Source: CAIKOD01 sp035505975 (lineage in GTDB: Archaea > Halobacteriota > Methanomicrobia > Methanomicrobiales > Methanospirillaceae). From it: a stretch of 64,000 nucleotides of DNA. The stretch spans positions 1-64,000 of the forward strand of contig DATJQJ010000053.1 in the NCBI GenBank assembly GCA_035505975.1, read 5' to 3'. Below the pieces are notes generated by a model. The model had not been told where the DNA came from. It was given only the letters and a program-made list of their open reading frames with translations, and ran no database searches. The number at the start of each line of letters is the position of its first letter. Positions within the stretch are counted from its first letter, which is position 1. Shown one piece after another: positions 9,316 through 18,432 of the stretch. The position numbers and the translations under genes were made by a program.

Positions 9316-9862
9316 CGTACCCGCTCCAGCGATTTTCAATATGATGACTGACCGACAGGTGATCGAGCACCCGGGCGACCACCATGTCGACGAGGTCGTC
9401 TATGGTCTTCGGGTGGTGGTAGAAACCAGGACTCGCAACCATGATCGTCGCTCCTGCCTCGTGTGCTGCGAGCATGTTTTTTAGGTGGACCCTTGAAAGG
9501 GGCATTTCTCTGGGGACCAGGATACAGGGCCGTCTCTCTTTTAAGCAGACATCAGCCGCCCTCGTCACGAGGTTATCGGAAAACCCGTTGGCTATAGCGG
9601 CGAGGGTCTTCATCGTGCACGGTACGATCACCATCCCGTCATACCGGAACGATCCGCTCGCAATGTCGTCTCCAAGGCTCTTCTCATCGTGATACACGGC
9701 GTCGTAACCGAGCAGCTCCACGTCTTCGATGCGTGCGATTTCTTTTGCCGTCTCTGTGATGACGACATGGACGGCGGCCACCGGACAGAGCTCGTCAAGG
9801 AGACGTCTGGCATAGATCACCCCGCTTGCTCCTGTGATGCCCACCACAAATGTTTTCTTCAT
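9308..9862 (-). CDS. ubiX: UbiX-family flavin prenyltransferase
   Basis: A 184-residue UbiX enzyme that makes prenylated FMN, the cofactor of UbiD-type decarboxylases, from FMN and dimethylallyl phosphate. It begins MKKTFVVGITGASGVIYAR, the flavin-binding loop of the family, and has PCTMKTLAAIANGFSDNLVTRAADV and LKERRPCILVPREMPL, both diagnostic. The open frame extends 13 codons upstream, but the internal ATG at 9862 places the protein start where the family starts. First gene of the operon with the UbiD and aconitase X genes, so it supplies the cofactor to its neighbour. Confidence 0.92.
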   Translation of the reverse strand: MKKTFVVGITGASGVIYARRLLDELCPVAAVHVVITETAKEIARIEDVELLGYDAVYHDEKSLGDDIASGSFRYDGMVIVPCTMKTLAAIANGFSDNLVTRAADVCLKERRPCILVPREMPLSRVHLKNMLAAHEAGATIMVASPGFYHHPKTIDDLVDMVVARVLDHLSVSHHIENRWSGYDA

Positions 9863-10059
9863 GGTTGTTCCCTGCCCCCACGGTATCCGGTGCCCTCTCA
9901 TCCTGAGGACGTTATTTCTGGTCTTTTCCGGTCCGGGCAGGAAGAAGACCAGGATACCGGCATCCCCGGCCCGGATTTCGGTACTTCCATCTTTAGGTTC
10001 GCGTTTGTGGAAAAGAACTTATGCCCTTCGGGAAGAAGCCTCCGGAAGAAAAATCACTT

Positions 10060-11787
10060 TTAATGGTCCATATGGATTTTCAGCCGGGAATTCCCGTCTG
10101 ACGAGGTAGATTGTACCCTGTCTGCATGCCCCCTGATAAGAAATCCTCCGAGCTTTAACATTCCCGAGGGATTATTAAGGATTTCGTCGTCACCGGGCCG
10201 GCGTTCAGGAAGGGGAAGGGGGTCCCCTGTATAGGTTACTTCTGCATCCAGGTTGTACTCGTCGAACGAGACCGAGATCGTCACCGGCCCCCTGGCTATA
10301 CCCTGATCGATCAAAAGCTCGGTCGCCTCGGTCAACGCCATCGCCATCCTGTGGATCACCTCGGCCCTTGCGGCCCAGGCCTCGCCCTGCTGCTCCATCA
10401 GGGTAAAGATCTGGTCCGATATCCGGGTTTTCTGATCGATAGTCACCATTACCTGCTTCTTTATCCCGATCCGCATGACGAGGTTGAGGACAATGGCGAT
10501 GACCGTGGCCAGAGAGAGTGCCGAATCAAAAACAGGGCTGATCAGTGATGGGACATCTGAGTAGGCACCGGGGATGAGATACACGCTGATCCCGAAGATA
10601 AAGGAGATCCCGATGACGAAGATCTTCCTGGAGTCGAGCATGCGGGTGGTGATCGTCTGCATGCCGCCGACGATAATGAACCCGGCAACGTAAACGAGGG
10701 CCCCCCCGATCACAGGGCCCGGCATGACGAGGAAGATCGTGGCAAGGACCGGCACGAAGGCAAGGACGATCAGGATCCCGGCGGTCATGAAACCGATGTA
10801 CCGGCTTGTCGAGCGGGTGGCTATGGAAAGGCCAATATTCGAGGACGACCCGGTCTGTCCCATGCCGCCGATGAGGCCGCCCAGGCACGAGGCGACGCCA
10901 TCTGCAAACAACCCGGCACGGATGTTCATCATATCCGGGCGCTTCCATTCCGTGTCATTGATCCGCTGGCATATCGAAAATTCCCCGACACTCTTGACAA
11001 AGGTTACCAGGGCTGCTATGGCAAAGGGTACGACGAGCACCGGGTTGAAGGAAAGCCCGAAATATCCCGGGTTGGGAAACGCCACGAGCGGCGATGAAGC
11101 GATCCGGCCTAACGGGTCGGTCCCGGCAAGACCGACACCTATGCACAGTACGTAACCGACCGCCATGCCGACAATGACGGGAAAGAGTTTCAGCTGGCCC
11201 CTTCCCCACACCGTCACTCCTACCATTACGGCAAGCGTGACGACAGAGATCGCCGTGGCCGTGACATTGGGGGCGGAGTCGGTACCGGCCATACCGAAAA
11301 AATTAGGCAACGCATAGGGTACGACCGCGACGCCGAGCATCATAATGACAAGCCCCGTCACCTCGACAGGGAAAAGGACGCGGAGCCTGTGGACGACCCT
11401 CGAAAGTACGGCCTGCAATGCCCCTGACAAAGCAGTCATCCCACAGAGGAGAGAGAGCCCCCCGGTCTGGAGGGCAAGGACCGATGCAGAAACGAAGTTT
11501 GGTCCGGCTACGCGGGGGATGAGGTAACCTGACCCGAACTCAGGGTACTTTATCGCCTGGAAAAGGGTGGCAACACCGTTTGCAAGGATCGACATCGAGA
11601 AAAAGAAGGCTGCGGCGCCGGCATCGAGCCCTGCAGCCCTGGCGACAAGGATCGGGAAGATGAATGCCGTGGCGACAATCCCCGTATGTTGCAGCCCAAG
11701 GAGAAACAAGGTAGGGTGCGGCAGCCTGTCGTCGGCAGCGTACTCGAGATCCGGGGGTCGCATGATCAGCAGAGCGTCGCTTCCCAT
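10060..11787 (-). CDS. NCS2 uracil/xanthine permease with C-terminal ATPase-like domain
   Basis: Residues 20 to about 450 are a nucleobase:cation symporter-2 with roughly 12-14 hydrophobic segments. Typical motifs are GLQHTGIVATAFIFPIL near the start, GPNFVSAS, and the QTGSSSNIG region. The product is 575 residues, about 120 longer than ordinary members. The C-terminal extension (from about residue 465) is soluble: EVIHRMAMALTEATELLI, VTISVSFDEYNLDAEVTYTG and a Gly-containing loop before a final strand. It recalls anti-sigma/histidine-kinase type ATP-binding folds, though the canonical Asn is not obvious. Substrate (uracil or xanthine) is not resolved. Confidence 0.85.
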   Translation of the reverse strand: MGSDALLIMRPPDLEYAADDRLPHPTLFLLGLQHTGIVATAFIFPILVARAAGLDAGAAAFFFSMSILANGVATLFQAIKYPEFGSGYLIPRVAGPNFVSASVLALQTGGLSLLCGMTALSGALQAVLSRVVHRLRVLFPVEVTGLVIMMLGVAVVPYALPNFFGMAGTDSAPNVTATAISVVTLAVMVGVTVWGRGQLKLFPVIVGMAVGYVLCIGVGLAGTDPLGRIASSPLVAFPNPGYFGLSFNPVLVVPFAIAALVTFVKSVGEFSICQRINDTEWKRPDMMNIRAGLFADGVASCLGGLIGGMGQTGSSSNIGLSIATRSTSRYIGFMTAGILIVLAFVPVLATIFLVMPGPVIGGALVYVAGFIIVGGMQTITTRMLDSRKIFVIGISFIFGISVYLIPGAYSDVPSLISPVFDSALSLATVIAIVLNLVMRIGIKKQVMVTIDQKTRISDQIFTLMEQQGEAWAARAEVIHRMAMALTEATELLIDQGIARGPVTISVSFDEYNLDAEVTYTGDPLPLPERRPGDDEILNNPSGMLKLGGFLIRGHADRVQSTSSDGNSRLKIHMDH

Positions 11788-12004
11788 GTATTAAAGCGGT
11801 TCGGAACTAAACTCCGCTGGTCCCGGGGATTTCGCGTGCCACAGGGATACTTGTTCGTGTTCCGCCACTATAAGACCATGCAGAGTTGTTTTTTACCTGT
11901 TCCACGTGCTTTTCAGCCAAGAATAGTCTCATATCCGGTATCGCCCCCGGGACTTGCGATACCATTAATAAGCACAAGAATAACTCCCTAATTGAGGAAC
12001 AACC

Positions 12005-12385
12005 GTGCTCGACGTTTTCAAATGCAATGTCTGCGGCAAGAATGTCATGGTGATCCATGACGGGGGAGGGACTACGCTCTGCTGTAACCAGCCCATGGAA
12101 CTGCAGCTGGAAAAGGCTGAGGACCAGGGAAAAGAGAAGCACCTGCCGGTGATCGAGAAGACGCAGAATGGGATCAGGGTCAAAGTCGGTTCAGTCCCCC
12201 ATCCGATGGAGGCGGAGCATTACATCGAATGGATCGAAATGTCTTCTGGTAATTTCCTTTATGTAAAAGGATTAAAACCGGGAGATGCCCCGGAAGCCGA
12301 ATTTCCTTTTGGTACAACCGACGTGAAAGCACGCTCGTACTGTAATAAGCATGGATTATGGTCCAACAGACCAAGAAAGCATTAA
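12005..12385 (+). CDS. dfx: Desulfoferrodoxin (superoxide reductase)
   Basis: A 126-residue two-iron superoxide reductase that reduces superoxide to hydrogen peroxide in the cytoplasm of anaerobes. The N-terminal desulforedoxin site has Cys7, Cys10, Cys26 and Cys27. The catalytic centre II ligands are His46, His66, His72, Cys113 and His116, with the E44-K45 pair before His46. All ligands are present, so it should be active. The start is GTG with GAGG eight bases upstream. TATA-like ATTAATAA lies near 11965. No rubredoxin or peroxidase gene is adjacent. Confidence 0.95.
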   Translation: MLDVFKCNVCGKNVMVIHDGGGTTLCCNQPMELQLEKAEDQGKEKHLPVIEKTQNGIRVKVGSVPHPMEAEHYIEWIEMSSGNFLYVKGLKPGDAPEAEFPFGTTDVKARSYCNKHGLWSNRPRKH

Positions 12386-12393
12386 TTTCTCAC

Positions 12394-12400
12394 TTTTTTT
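12394..12400 (+). terminator. Oligo-T terminator after dfx
   Basis: A run of seven T residues begins eight bases after the dfx stop codon, preceded by T-rich sequence. Archaeal transcription ends at such T tracts without needing a hairpin. Confidence 0.5.
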
Positions 12401-12486
12401 GGAAAAAATCTTGTAAACAACAAACACCGTATCTCCAGGAGATCGTCCCTGGTTCTGAAGCCGGTCAAAATAATTGAATGGATATT

Positions 12487-12930
12487 TCAGCGGTTTTTAG
12501 GGATAAAAAAGCGGAAGCGGAATTCAGATTCGTCGAGCTGGCGTCCTCCCTGGTAGCCGAGGTCGGCACGCATCGCCCTGATGATCACATTTAAGATATT
12601 GAGCTCCTTGACAACGTCATAGTCCCCGTCCTGACATTCGTTTAAGAAATCGAGGAATTCGTTGGCCGTTTTCAGGACGGTCGGGTCTGCAACGATATTC
12701 ATGTTGTCAAGAATATATGCGAGGCGCATTTTTGCCCTCGACAGCCGGTCAGGATCTTTTCCCGCGGTATTCAGGTCTGTAACCGCGTGGAAAAATTCCT
12801 GGTACACCTTCAGCTTGTGCCGGTCCTTGAGCAGCCGAATCTCACGGGATTTCGTGTAAAGGCACGTGATACATATGACTATCGCGATTCCGATTATCGT
12901 CAGCAAGAGGTACATCCAGTCGTCGGTCAT
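12487..12930 (-). CDS. Small membrane-anchored protein of unknown function
   Basis: I do not recognise this 147-residue protein. It has one N-terminal transmembrane helix (residues about 6-26, YLLLTIIGIAIVICITCLYT) followed by a charged, helical cytoplasmic part rich in Leu, Asn and Asp, and ends in FRFRFFIPKNR. The order suggests an N-out anchor with a helical domain. It is monocistronic between dfx (convergent) and the HD phosphohydrolase gene. Confidence 0.6.
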   Translation of the reverse strand: MTDDWMYLLLTIIGIAIVICITCLYTKSREIRLLKDRHKLKVYQEFFHAVTDLNTAGKDPDRLSRAKMRLAYILDNMNIVADPTVLKTANEFLDFLNECQDGDYDVVKELNILNVIIRAMRADLGYQGGRQLDESEFRFRFFIPKNR

Positions 12931-13011
12931 AAAAACCCCCTTGTGTTCACATGTTATGTATTAGCTATTTAGTTTTCCGTTTTCTTCCGGGCGGGCACCA
13001 TGGGACGATAG

Positions 13012-14217
13012 TTACAGGGGTAATTTATTCTGTTTGGTAAGGGGCCTCACATGGAGCACGCCGTTTGCCGCGTCTCCAACCGTTTCCGTCAGTTCCCTGG
13101 GGCAATAGACCCCCAGTCGCCACTGTTCGAGCCGGTTTTCATTGAGAGAATTCAGGAGCGGCGATACCTCCCCAAGGTCGACGACGCGGTGGCGGTTCTT
13201 TACCTGCACCCGGAGCGACATCCCGGTCGGAAGCGGGGGGATATCGACGAGGACGCAGGAAGGGTCTGCTCCTGCGCTTTCCGCGATCTCTCTTTCGATC
13301 TTCTTCCTGGAACGGATGCTCCGGTATTCGGCAAGCGATTTCGTGTTAACCTGTTCGCTGCCGACGTAGAGGGCCCTTTTGAATAATTTCCTCGCATATA
13401 TCCGGTTAACAAGGGCGCTCGTGACGGGATTTTCAGAGGTGCGGAGCGCCTGCATGCACGATGCATCGTCCATGACGAGCATTTCGTCGATAACTGAGCG
13501 GGGTTTACCGTTGAGGTGTTCGAATACAGCCATATCGAACATGGTTTCTGCAATCCTGCTTACGTGATGGTAGTATACCGAAGGACGCATCAGCGTCCGT
13601 GCGATCAGGAGCGATTCAGCGGCATTGATGCCTCCTTCGTCGATCACGATCCCGTCTTTCGAGAGGAGGGTACTCCTCACGAGTCGATCTGAATCCACCG
13701 TGCCATAGGGCACGCCGGTATAGTGGGCGTCCCGTTGCAGGTAGTCCATGCGGTCGACATCGAGGTCCCCGTAAATTATTCCTGACAACCGGTGCGTCCC
13801 CATGAGGACCTCCTTCAACTCACCGGTGTCGACCGAGGACTCATCGATTACCGGGCCGAGCACAGGACCTTCGAGCGAGTCCAGGATCTCGTGATGGGAC
13901 CTTCCCGTGAACTCCTCCATCACGGGTTCGATGGAATGGGAGAACGGCCCGTGACCAATGTCGTGGAGAATTGCGGCGACCGCGACGAGGCGGTCGTCTG
14001 CCGGGGACAAGCCGATCTGCCTCGACATCATTCCCGCGAGGTGCATAGCGCCGAGCGAATGTTCGAACCGTGTATGGTTCGCTCCCGGGTAGACGAGATA
14101 CGAGAAACCCAGCTGCCTGACATACCGGAGGCGCTGGACCGGGGCGGAGTCGAGGATCGGAATGACGGATTTATCGACCTCGATATACCCGTGAACGGGG
14201 TCCTTGATTGATTTCAT
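13012..14217 (-). CDS. HD-domain phosphohydrolase (dNTPase-like)
   Basis: A 401-residue HD-superfamily metal-dependent phosphohydrolase related to SAMHD1/YpbG-like dNTP triphosphohydrolases (COG1078). Metal-binding residues are visible: the HTRFEHSLGAMH motif (about residues 48-59), LHDIGHGPFSHS (about 88-99) and the downstream DVDRMDYLQRD. The opening IKDPVHGYIEV is the family hallmark. The likely role is nucleotide turnover; the exact substrate is not set by sequence. It is divergent from cofD with about 49 bp between the start codons, so promoters overlap. Confidence 0.88.
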   Translation of the reverse strand: MKSIKDPVHGYIEVDKSVIPILDSAPVQRLRYVRQLGFSYLVYPGANHTRFEHSLGAMHLAGMMSRQIGLSPADDRLVAVAAILHDIGHGPFSHSIEPVMEEFTGRSHHEILDSLEGPVLGPVIDESSVDTGELKEVLMGTHRLSGIIYGDLDVDRMDYLQRDAHYTGVPYGTVDSDRLVRSTLLSKDGIVIDEGGINAAESLLIARTLMRPSVYYHHVSRIAETMFDMAVFEHLNGKPRSVIDEMLVMDDASCMQALRTSENPVTSALVNRIYARKLFKRALYVGSEQVNTKSLAEYRSIRSRKKIEREIAESAGADPSCVLVDIPPLPTGMSLRVQVKNRHRVVDLGEVSPLLNSLNENRLEQWRLGVYCPRELTETVGDAANGVLHVRPLTKQNKLPL

Positions 14218-14266
14218 GACCGCCCGGTAAAGAATCTTGATATAGAACAGATAAATCTATTGAGTA

Positions 14267-15178
14267 ATGATCACGTTTCTATCTGGCGGGACTGGGACAC
14301 CCAAACTTATTTGGGGCGTACGGGGTCACATCAGGGACGACGAGATCGCCGTTGTCGTCAATACCGGGGAGGACATCTGGATCTCGGGAAACCACATGTC
14401 CCCTGATATCGACACGGTGATGTACCTCTTTCTCGGCATCCTCAACACGTCGACCTGGTGGGGAATCGAAGACGACACGTTTACCACCCACGAGATGCTC
14501 AAAAAGTTCCAGCCCGATGAATACATCGCGATCGGGGACCGGGACCGCGCTGTCCAGATCGCACGGGGGGAATTGCTGAGAAGGGGGTCCACTCTTACCG
14601 GCGCAACGATGCAGCTATGCCTGAAATCCGGGATTTCGGCCTCGGTCCTCCCCATGGCAGATACTCCTGTGACGACGATGGTCAGCGCCTCGGGGACCAT
14701 TATGCATTTCCAGGAATACTGGGTCAGGAACAAGGGAGCGGTTCCCATCGACGGCGTCATGCGGATCCCGAACCCCCCTCCTCAGGCAACTGCAGAGGTC
14801 ATCGCTGCAATAAAGGACGCCGATGCCGTTGTGATCGGCCCGAGCAACCCGGTAACGAGTATTCTTCCTATCCTCGAGTGCGGGGGCACGAAGTCGGCCC
14901 TTGCCGGAAAGTTCGTCATCGCGGTCAGCCCCTTTATCGGGAACGTGCCCTTCAGCGGCCCTGCGGGAGCCCTCATGCAGGCCATGGGATTCGAACCGTC
15001 GTCACGGGGCACCTGGGAATTATACAAGGACTTCATCGATGTCTTCGTCCAGGACATACGCGACCCGGTCGACGTGACGGGTTCGGTGCGCCTGGATACG
15101 ATGATGACTGACAGGGAAAAAAGCCATGCACTTGCAGGGGAGATCTGCAGGATCGCCGGTGTGCCTGCGCGCATGTAA
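14267..15178 (+). CDS. cofD: 2-phospho-L-lactate transferase (coenzyme F420 synthesis)
   Basis: CofD joins a lactyl- or enolpyruvyl-diphosphoguanosine donor to the deazaflavin Fo, giving F420-0 (or its dehydro form), a step in making the hydride carrier of methanogenesis. The 303-residue length is normal. Motifs seen: SGGTGTPKLIWG at the N-terminus, VVVNTGEDIWISGNHMSPD, GDRDRAVQIARGELLRRG, and GPSNPVTSILPIL with VSPFIG. No other cof gene is next to it. Divergent from the HD phosphohydrolase gene. Confidence 0.95.
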   Translation: MITFLSGGTGTPKLIWGVRGHIRDDEIAVVVNTGEDIWISGNHMSPDIDTVMYLFLGILNTSTWWGIEDDTFTTHEMLKKFQPDEYIAIGDRDRAVQIARGELLRRGSTLTGATMQLCLKSGISASVLPMADTPVTTMVSASGTIMHFQEYWVRNKGAVPIDGVMRIPNPPPQATAEVIAAIKDADAVVIGPSNPVTSILPILECGGTKSALAGKFVIAVSPFIGNVPFSGPAGALMQAMGFEPSSRGTWELYKDFIDVFVQDIRDPVDVTGSVRLDTMMTDREKSHALAGEICRIAGVPARM

Positions 15179-15321
15179 TCTCCTGAGATAATCCCGAATC
15201 ATTATCGGCCTCCACAGCATTCCGGACCGGCAGGCAGGGACAAAAGGAGGCAGTCCGGCCACCGGGAGATTAGATTAAAGCATCAGATCTGCCAATAGTA
15301 ATAGAGCCCCAGAGCCCGATC

Positions 15322-15978
15322 ATGGTAACGCCGGAAAGAGATCCAAAGGAAAATACGACCGCCGAAGACGTTCTTCTCGGCCTGAATAAGATATTCCCGA
15401 TAATCAAACGGCTTTTCGGGGTCAAAAAAATCGGCATTTTCGGAGAATTTGCACGGAGAGACCCCGGTGGATCTGACCGGATCGAGCTCCTGGTGGAGTT
15501 CTCGAAGGGATTTGAGTCCTATCGGTTCTACCTCGACCTCAGGCAGTACCTTGCGGACTATCTGAAGGTCCCCGTATACCTCGTCACGTCGCGGGCATAC
15601 CAGGAAGGAGAACGGACGAAAGAGGAAAATCATACCGGGCCGCTTCCTTCCGGCGATCCGATCGAGGCGCTGATCGGAAATTACGAGGCCCTGGTTGCAA
15701 AGTGCGGGGATGTCTCCATCGAATCCTTTTCGAGGAATGCAGGCCTCCGGGACTTCGCAGAAGACCGCCTGAAAACGGCGGCATTGGTTATCAGGGAGAT
15801 CAGCCCCGGTATTAAAACGAAGGCCACCGGGATCCCCTGGAAAGATATCGAAGCGATTGGCGCTGATATCGCCTGTTCGGCGTATCCTGCAGATCCCCAC
15901 CAAGTATGGCATTACCTCCACTCCGACCTCCCGGTTATCCTCGCGAACCTCAAAAACCTGGCCTGCTCCACGCAGTGA
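15322..15978 (+). CDS. Fused MNT nucleotidyltransferase-HepT protein with decayed active sites
   Basis: Residues about 20-95 resemble a minimal nucleotidyltransferase (MntA antitoxin-like) and residues about 112-215 a HepT (former DUF86) toxin domain. Normally these are two genes of a toxin-antitoxin pair; here they are one 218-residue chain. The MNT motif GS-x10-DxD reads GEFARRDPGGSDRIELLV: Ser is Glu and DxD is RxE. In the HepT part the RX4HXY motif after IPWKDIEAIG is replaced (GADIACSAY). Both catalytic sets therefore appear lost. The gene stands alone downstream of cofD. It could be a domesticated relic or a binding protein. Confidence 0.72.
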   Translation: MVTPERDPKENTTAEDVLLGLNKIFPIIKRLFGVKKIGIFGEFARRDPGGSDRIELLVEFSKGFESYRFYLDLRQYLADYLKVPVYLVTSRAYQEGERTKEENHTGPLPSGDPIEALIGNYEALVAKCGDVSIESFSRNAGLRDFAEDRLKTAALVIREISPGIKTKATGIPWKDIEAIGADIACSAYPADPHQVWHYLHSDLPVILANLKNLACSTQ

Positions 15979-16110
15979 ACCCTGTAGAAAATATTCCTAT
16001 TTTAGGGTTAGAATTTAAAATCCACGCATTATAGATGCGATTTTTTTCGCAGTCATGAGTATTTTCTTATAAAGGCCGGTCCCAGTACCAGACCAGGAGA
16101 TTGGTTCAAC

Positions 16111-18240
16111 ATGAGTCGACGATTTCTCATCGTATTCTGCGCCCTGGCAATCCTGTTGATCGGCGTGCTGGTGTACAACTTTTTCGGGACCGGGACTCCT
16201 TCAGCAGACGCTCCGAAAAAGTTTGGTTCCCAGGGGGAACTCGATCGGTACGTGCGGGAGCATAGCCAGACCTCGTTTGCGAACGACATGGTCTCGGATG
16301 TGAGAGAGGTTACAGGGCTCGCCGTCGTGAAGCAGAGCGACACCGGTGCCCAGGTTCCCCTCGGAGTCCCGGCCGCACCATCCTCATCGTCCAGGGAAAC
16401 AGACCCGGGAAACGCGGCGCAGCATGCAGAAGATGGATCAGGGGCCTCGTTGGACTATTCCCAGACGAACGTACAGGTGGCCGGCGTCGATGAACCCGAT
16501 TTTGTGAAAAACGATGGAAGGTACATCTACCTGATCAACGACGGTCAGCTCGTAATCGTCGATGCCTATCCGGGCCGGACTGCTGCCATCGTTTCAAGGA
16601 CCCCCATCGACGGGACTCCCGAAGAGCTGTTCCTTAACGGAGACCGCATCGTTGTTATTTCAGACGACTATTCGTACGGGGTTACCAGTGCCGGCCTGGA
16701 AAAAAGACCGGTATATTCCACCGGCCCTTCGACCAGGATCGATGTGTACTCGGTTGCCGACCGCGGTAATCCAGAGCTGATAGGCGGGTACACCGTGGAC
16801 GGCACGTATTTTGACGCGCGGATGATAGGCGATTATGTTTACGCAGTCTCAAAATCGCCCTTAATATTGACCGATGAGCCGGTTCCGATACCCGTCGTAA
16901 GAGACCGGGAAACCAAAGTTATGACACCTGACGTGTATTATTTCGATAACCCCGAACGTCAATTCGTTTTCCATACGATCTCATCGGTCGATATCAACGA
17001 TCCCGGAAGTGTCGATGCAAGGACGTTCCTGCTTGGCTCTTCGGACACGCTCTACGTTTCCGGGCACAACATGTACATCAGCTACCCAAAACCATTCGGT
17101 ATGCAGCCGAAACCAACCACGGGAATCGACGGTGGGTTCATGACCGCCGTGCTGACGCCCCCAACGGCCACGGCTCCCGATCTTTCCGATCCAGGCATCA
17201 TGGACCGCTTCAACAGGATGTCTGAGGACGAGAAACAGGCCTTCATCCAGGGCGTCCAGGGGGCCGGCAACGGGCAGCTCTATGAAACCGACAGGACATC
17301 AACCGCCATCCATAAGTTTTCCATAGACGGAGGCAGGATCGAATACGTCGCCGAGGGAATCGTCAAGGGGAACCTCGAAAACCAGTTCTCGATGGATGAG
17401 TATAACGGTGACCTGCGGGTCGCCACGACATCTGACGTCATTACCCCGAGGAATTCCTACCAGTATAACAATGTGATCGTGCTCGATCCGTGGATGAAAG
17501 AGACCGGCAGCCTTACCCACCTCGCCATGAACGAGAAGATCTATTCGGCACGGTTCATGGGAAACCGTCTCTACCTCGTCACGTTCAAGCGGATGGACCC
17601 GTTCTTCGTGATCGATATTTCCGACCCCAAGAATATCAGGGTCCTCGGGAAACTGAAGATCCCGGGATATTCGGATTATCTCCACCCATACGACGATACC
17701 CACATTATCGGGGTCGGGAAAGAGACCGGCACGAACTCCTGGGGCGGTGTATCCACCGAAGGAGTGAAGATTGCATTATTCGACATTTCCGATCTCGGTC
17801 ACCCGAAACAACTTTCCACCTACGAGATCGGAGGGCCTGGCAGCGATTCGCCGGCCCTCCGCGATCATAAGGCGGTCCTCTTTTCAAAAGAGAAGAACCT
17901 CCTCGTTCTTCCGGTCAGTGTCGTCAACCGGTCGACGCCTTCCCTGCAGCAGGGAATGATGATACCTCCCTACCTTCAGAACACATGGCAGGGTGTGTAC
18001 GTATTCGGGTTTACCCAGAAGTATGGAATTGTGCTGAAAGGAATGATCAGCCACAGGGATACGAAGAACGAAACCACTGATTACCATATCCCTTCGGATG
18101 TCACCCGGTCCCTCTACATCGGGGACGAACTTTCGACAATATCAGAACGGTTTATTAAAATAAGCAGCCTGGAGGATCTGAACAACACCCTGACAACAAT
18201 AGACCTCGGAAATGAGGCATATTCTCCTATTTTTGCGTGA
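16111..18240 (+). CDS. Secreted beta-propeller domain protein
   Basis: A 709-residue protein of the archaeal and bacterial secreted beta-propeller family (COG4880). An N-terminal signal/anchor helix (RRFLIVFCALAILLIGVLVY) precedes the family hallmark DYSQTNVQVAGVDEPDFVKN near residues 114-133. Repeats with DVYSVADRGNPELIG, VDINDPGSVD and ISDPKNIRVLGKLKIPG types mark blades. No catalytic residues are evident. The role is extracellular, possibly adhesion or ligand binding; unproven. It is monocistronic. Confidence 0.85.
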   Translation: MSRRFLIVFCALAILLIGVLVYNFFGTGTPSADAPKKFGSQGELDRYVREHSQTSFANDMVSDVREVTGLAVVKQSDTGAQVPLGVPAAPSSSSRETDPGNAAQHAEDGSGASLDYSQTNVQVAGVDEPDFVKNDGRYIYLINDGQLVIVDAYPGRTAAIVSRTPIDGTPEELFLNGDRIVVISDDYSYGVTSAGLEKRPVYSTGPSTRIDVYSVADRGNPELIGGYTVDGTYFDARMIGDYVYAVSKSPLILTDEPVPIPVVRDRETKVMTPDVYYFDNPERQFVFHTISSVDINDPGSVDARTFLLGSSDTLYVSGHNMYISYPKPFGMQPKPTTGIDGGFMTAVLTPPTATAPDLSDPGIMDRFNRMSEDEKQAFIQGVQGAGNGQLYETDRTSTAIHKFSIDGGRIEYVAEGIVKGNLENQFSMDEYNGDLRVATTSDVITPRNSYQYNNVIVLDPWMKETGSLTHLAMNEKIYSARFMGNRLYLVTFKRMDPFFVIDISDPKNIRVLGKLKIPGYSDYLHPYDDTHIIGVGKETGTNSWGGVSTEGVKIALFDISDLGHPKQLSTYEIGGPGSDSPALRDHKAVLFSKEKNLLVLPVSVVNRSTPSLQQGMMIPPYLQNTWQGVYVFGFTQKYGIVLKGMISHRDTKNETTDYHIPSDVTRSLYIGDELSTISERFIKISSLEDLNNTLTTIDLGNEAYSPIFA

Positions 18241-18432
18241 GTCGTTCGTTACGATCACCCCCACCACACCGGTTTTCAAACCCGGTCAAGGCAAACCCCG
18301 GTTCACTATGGGCAAATTTATGCCACAATAAAAGGATACTAAAAAATAACGACTGTTACACCATAACCATCACCAGCCGTTCCCACGATTCCGTTTGACT
18401 AAAACAGATAATATTCCGGAGTTCACGTACCG

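Noticed and set aside
8317..9484. Long frames antisense to the UbiD gene
   Set aside because: The opposite strand carries a clear UbiD-family protein; these are shadows.
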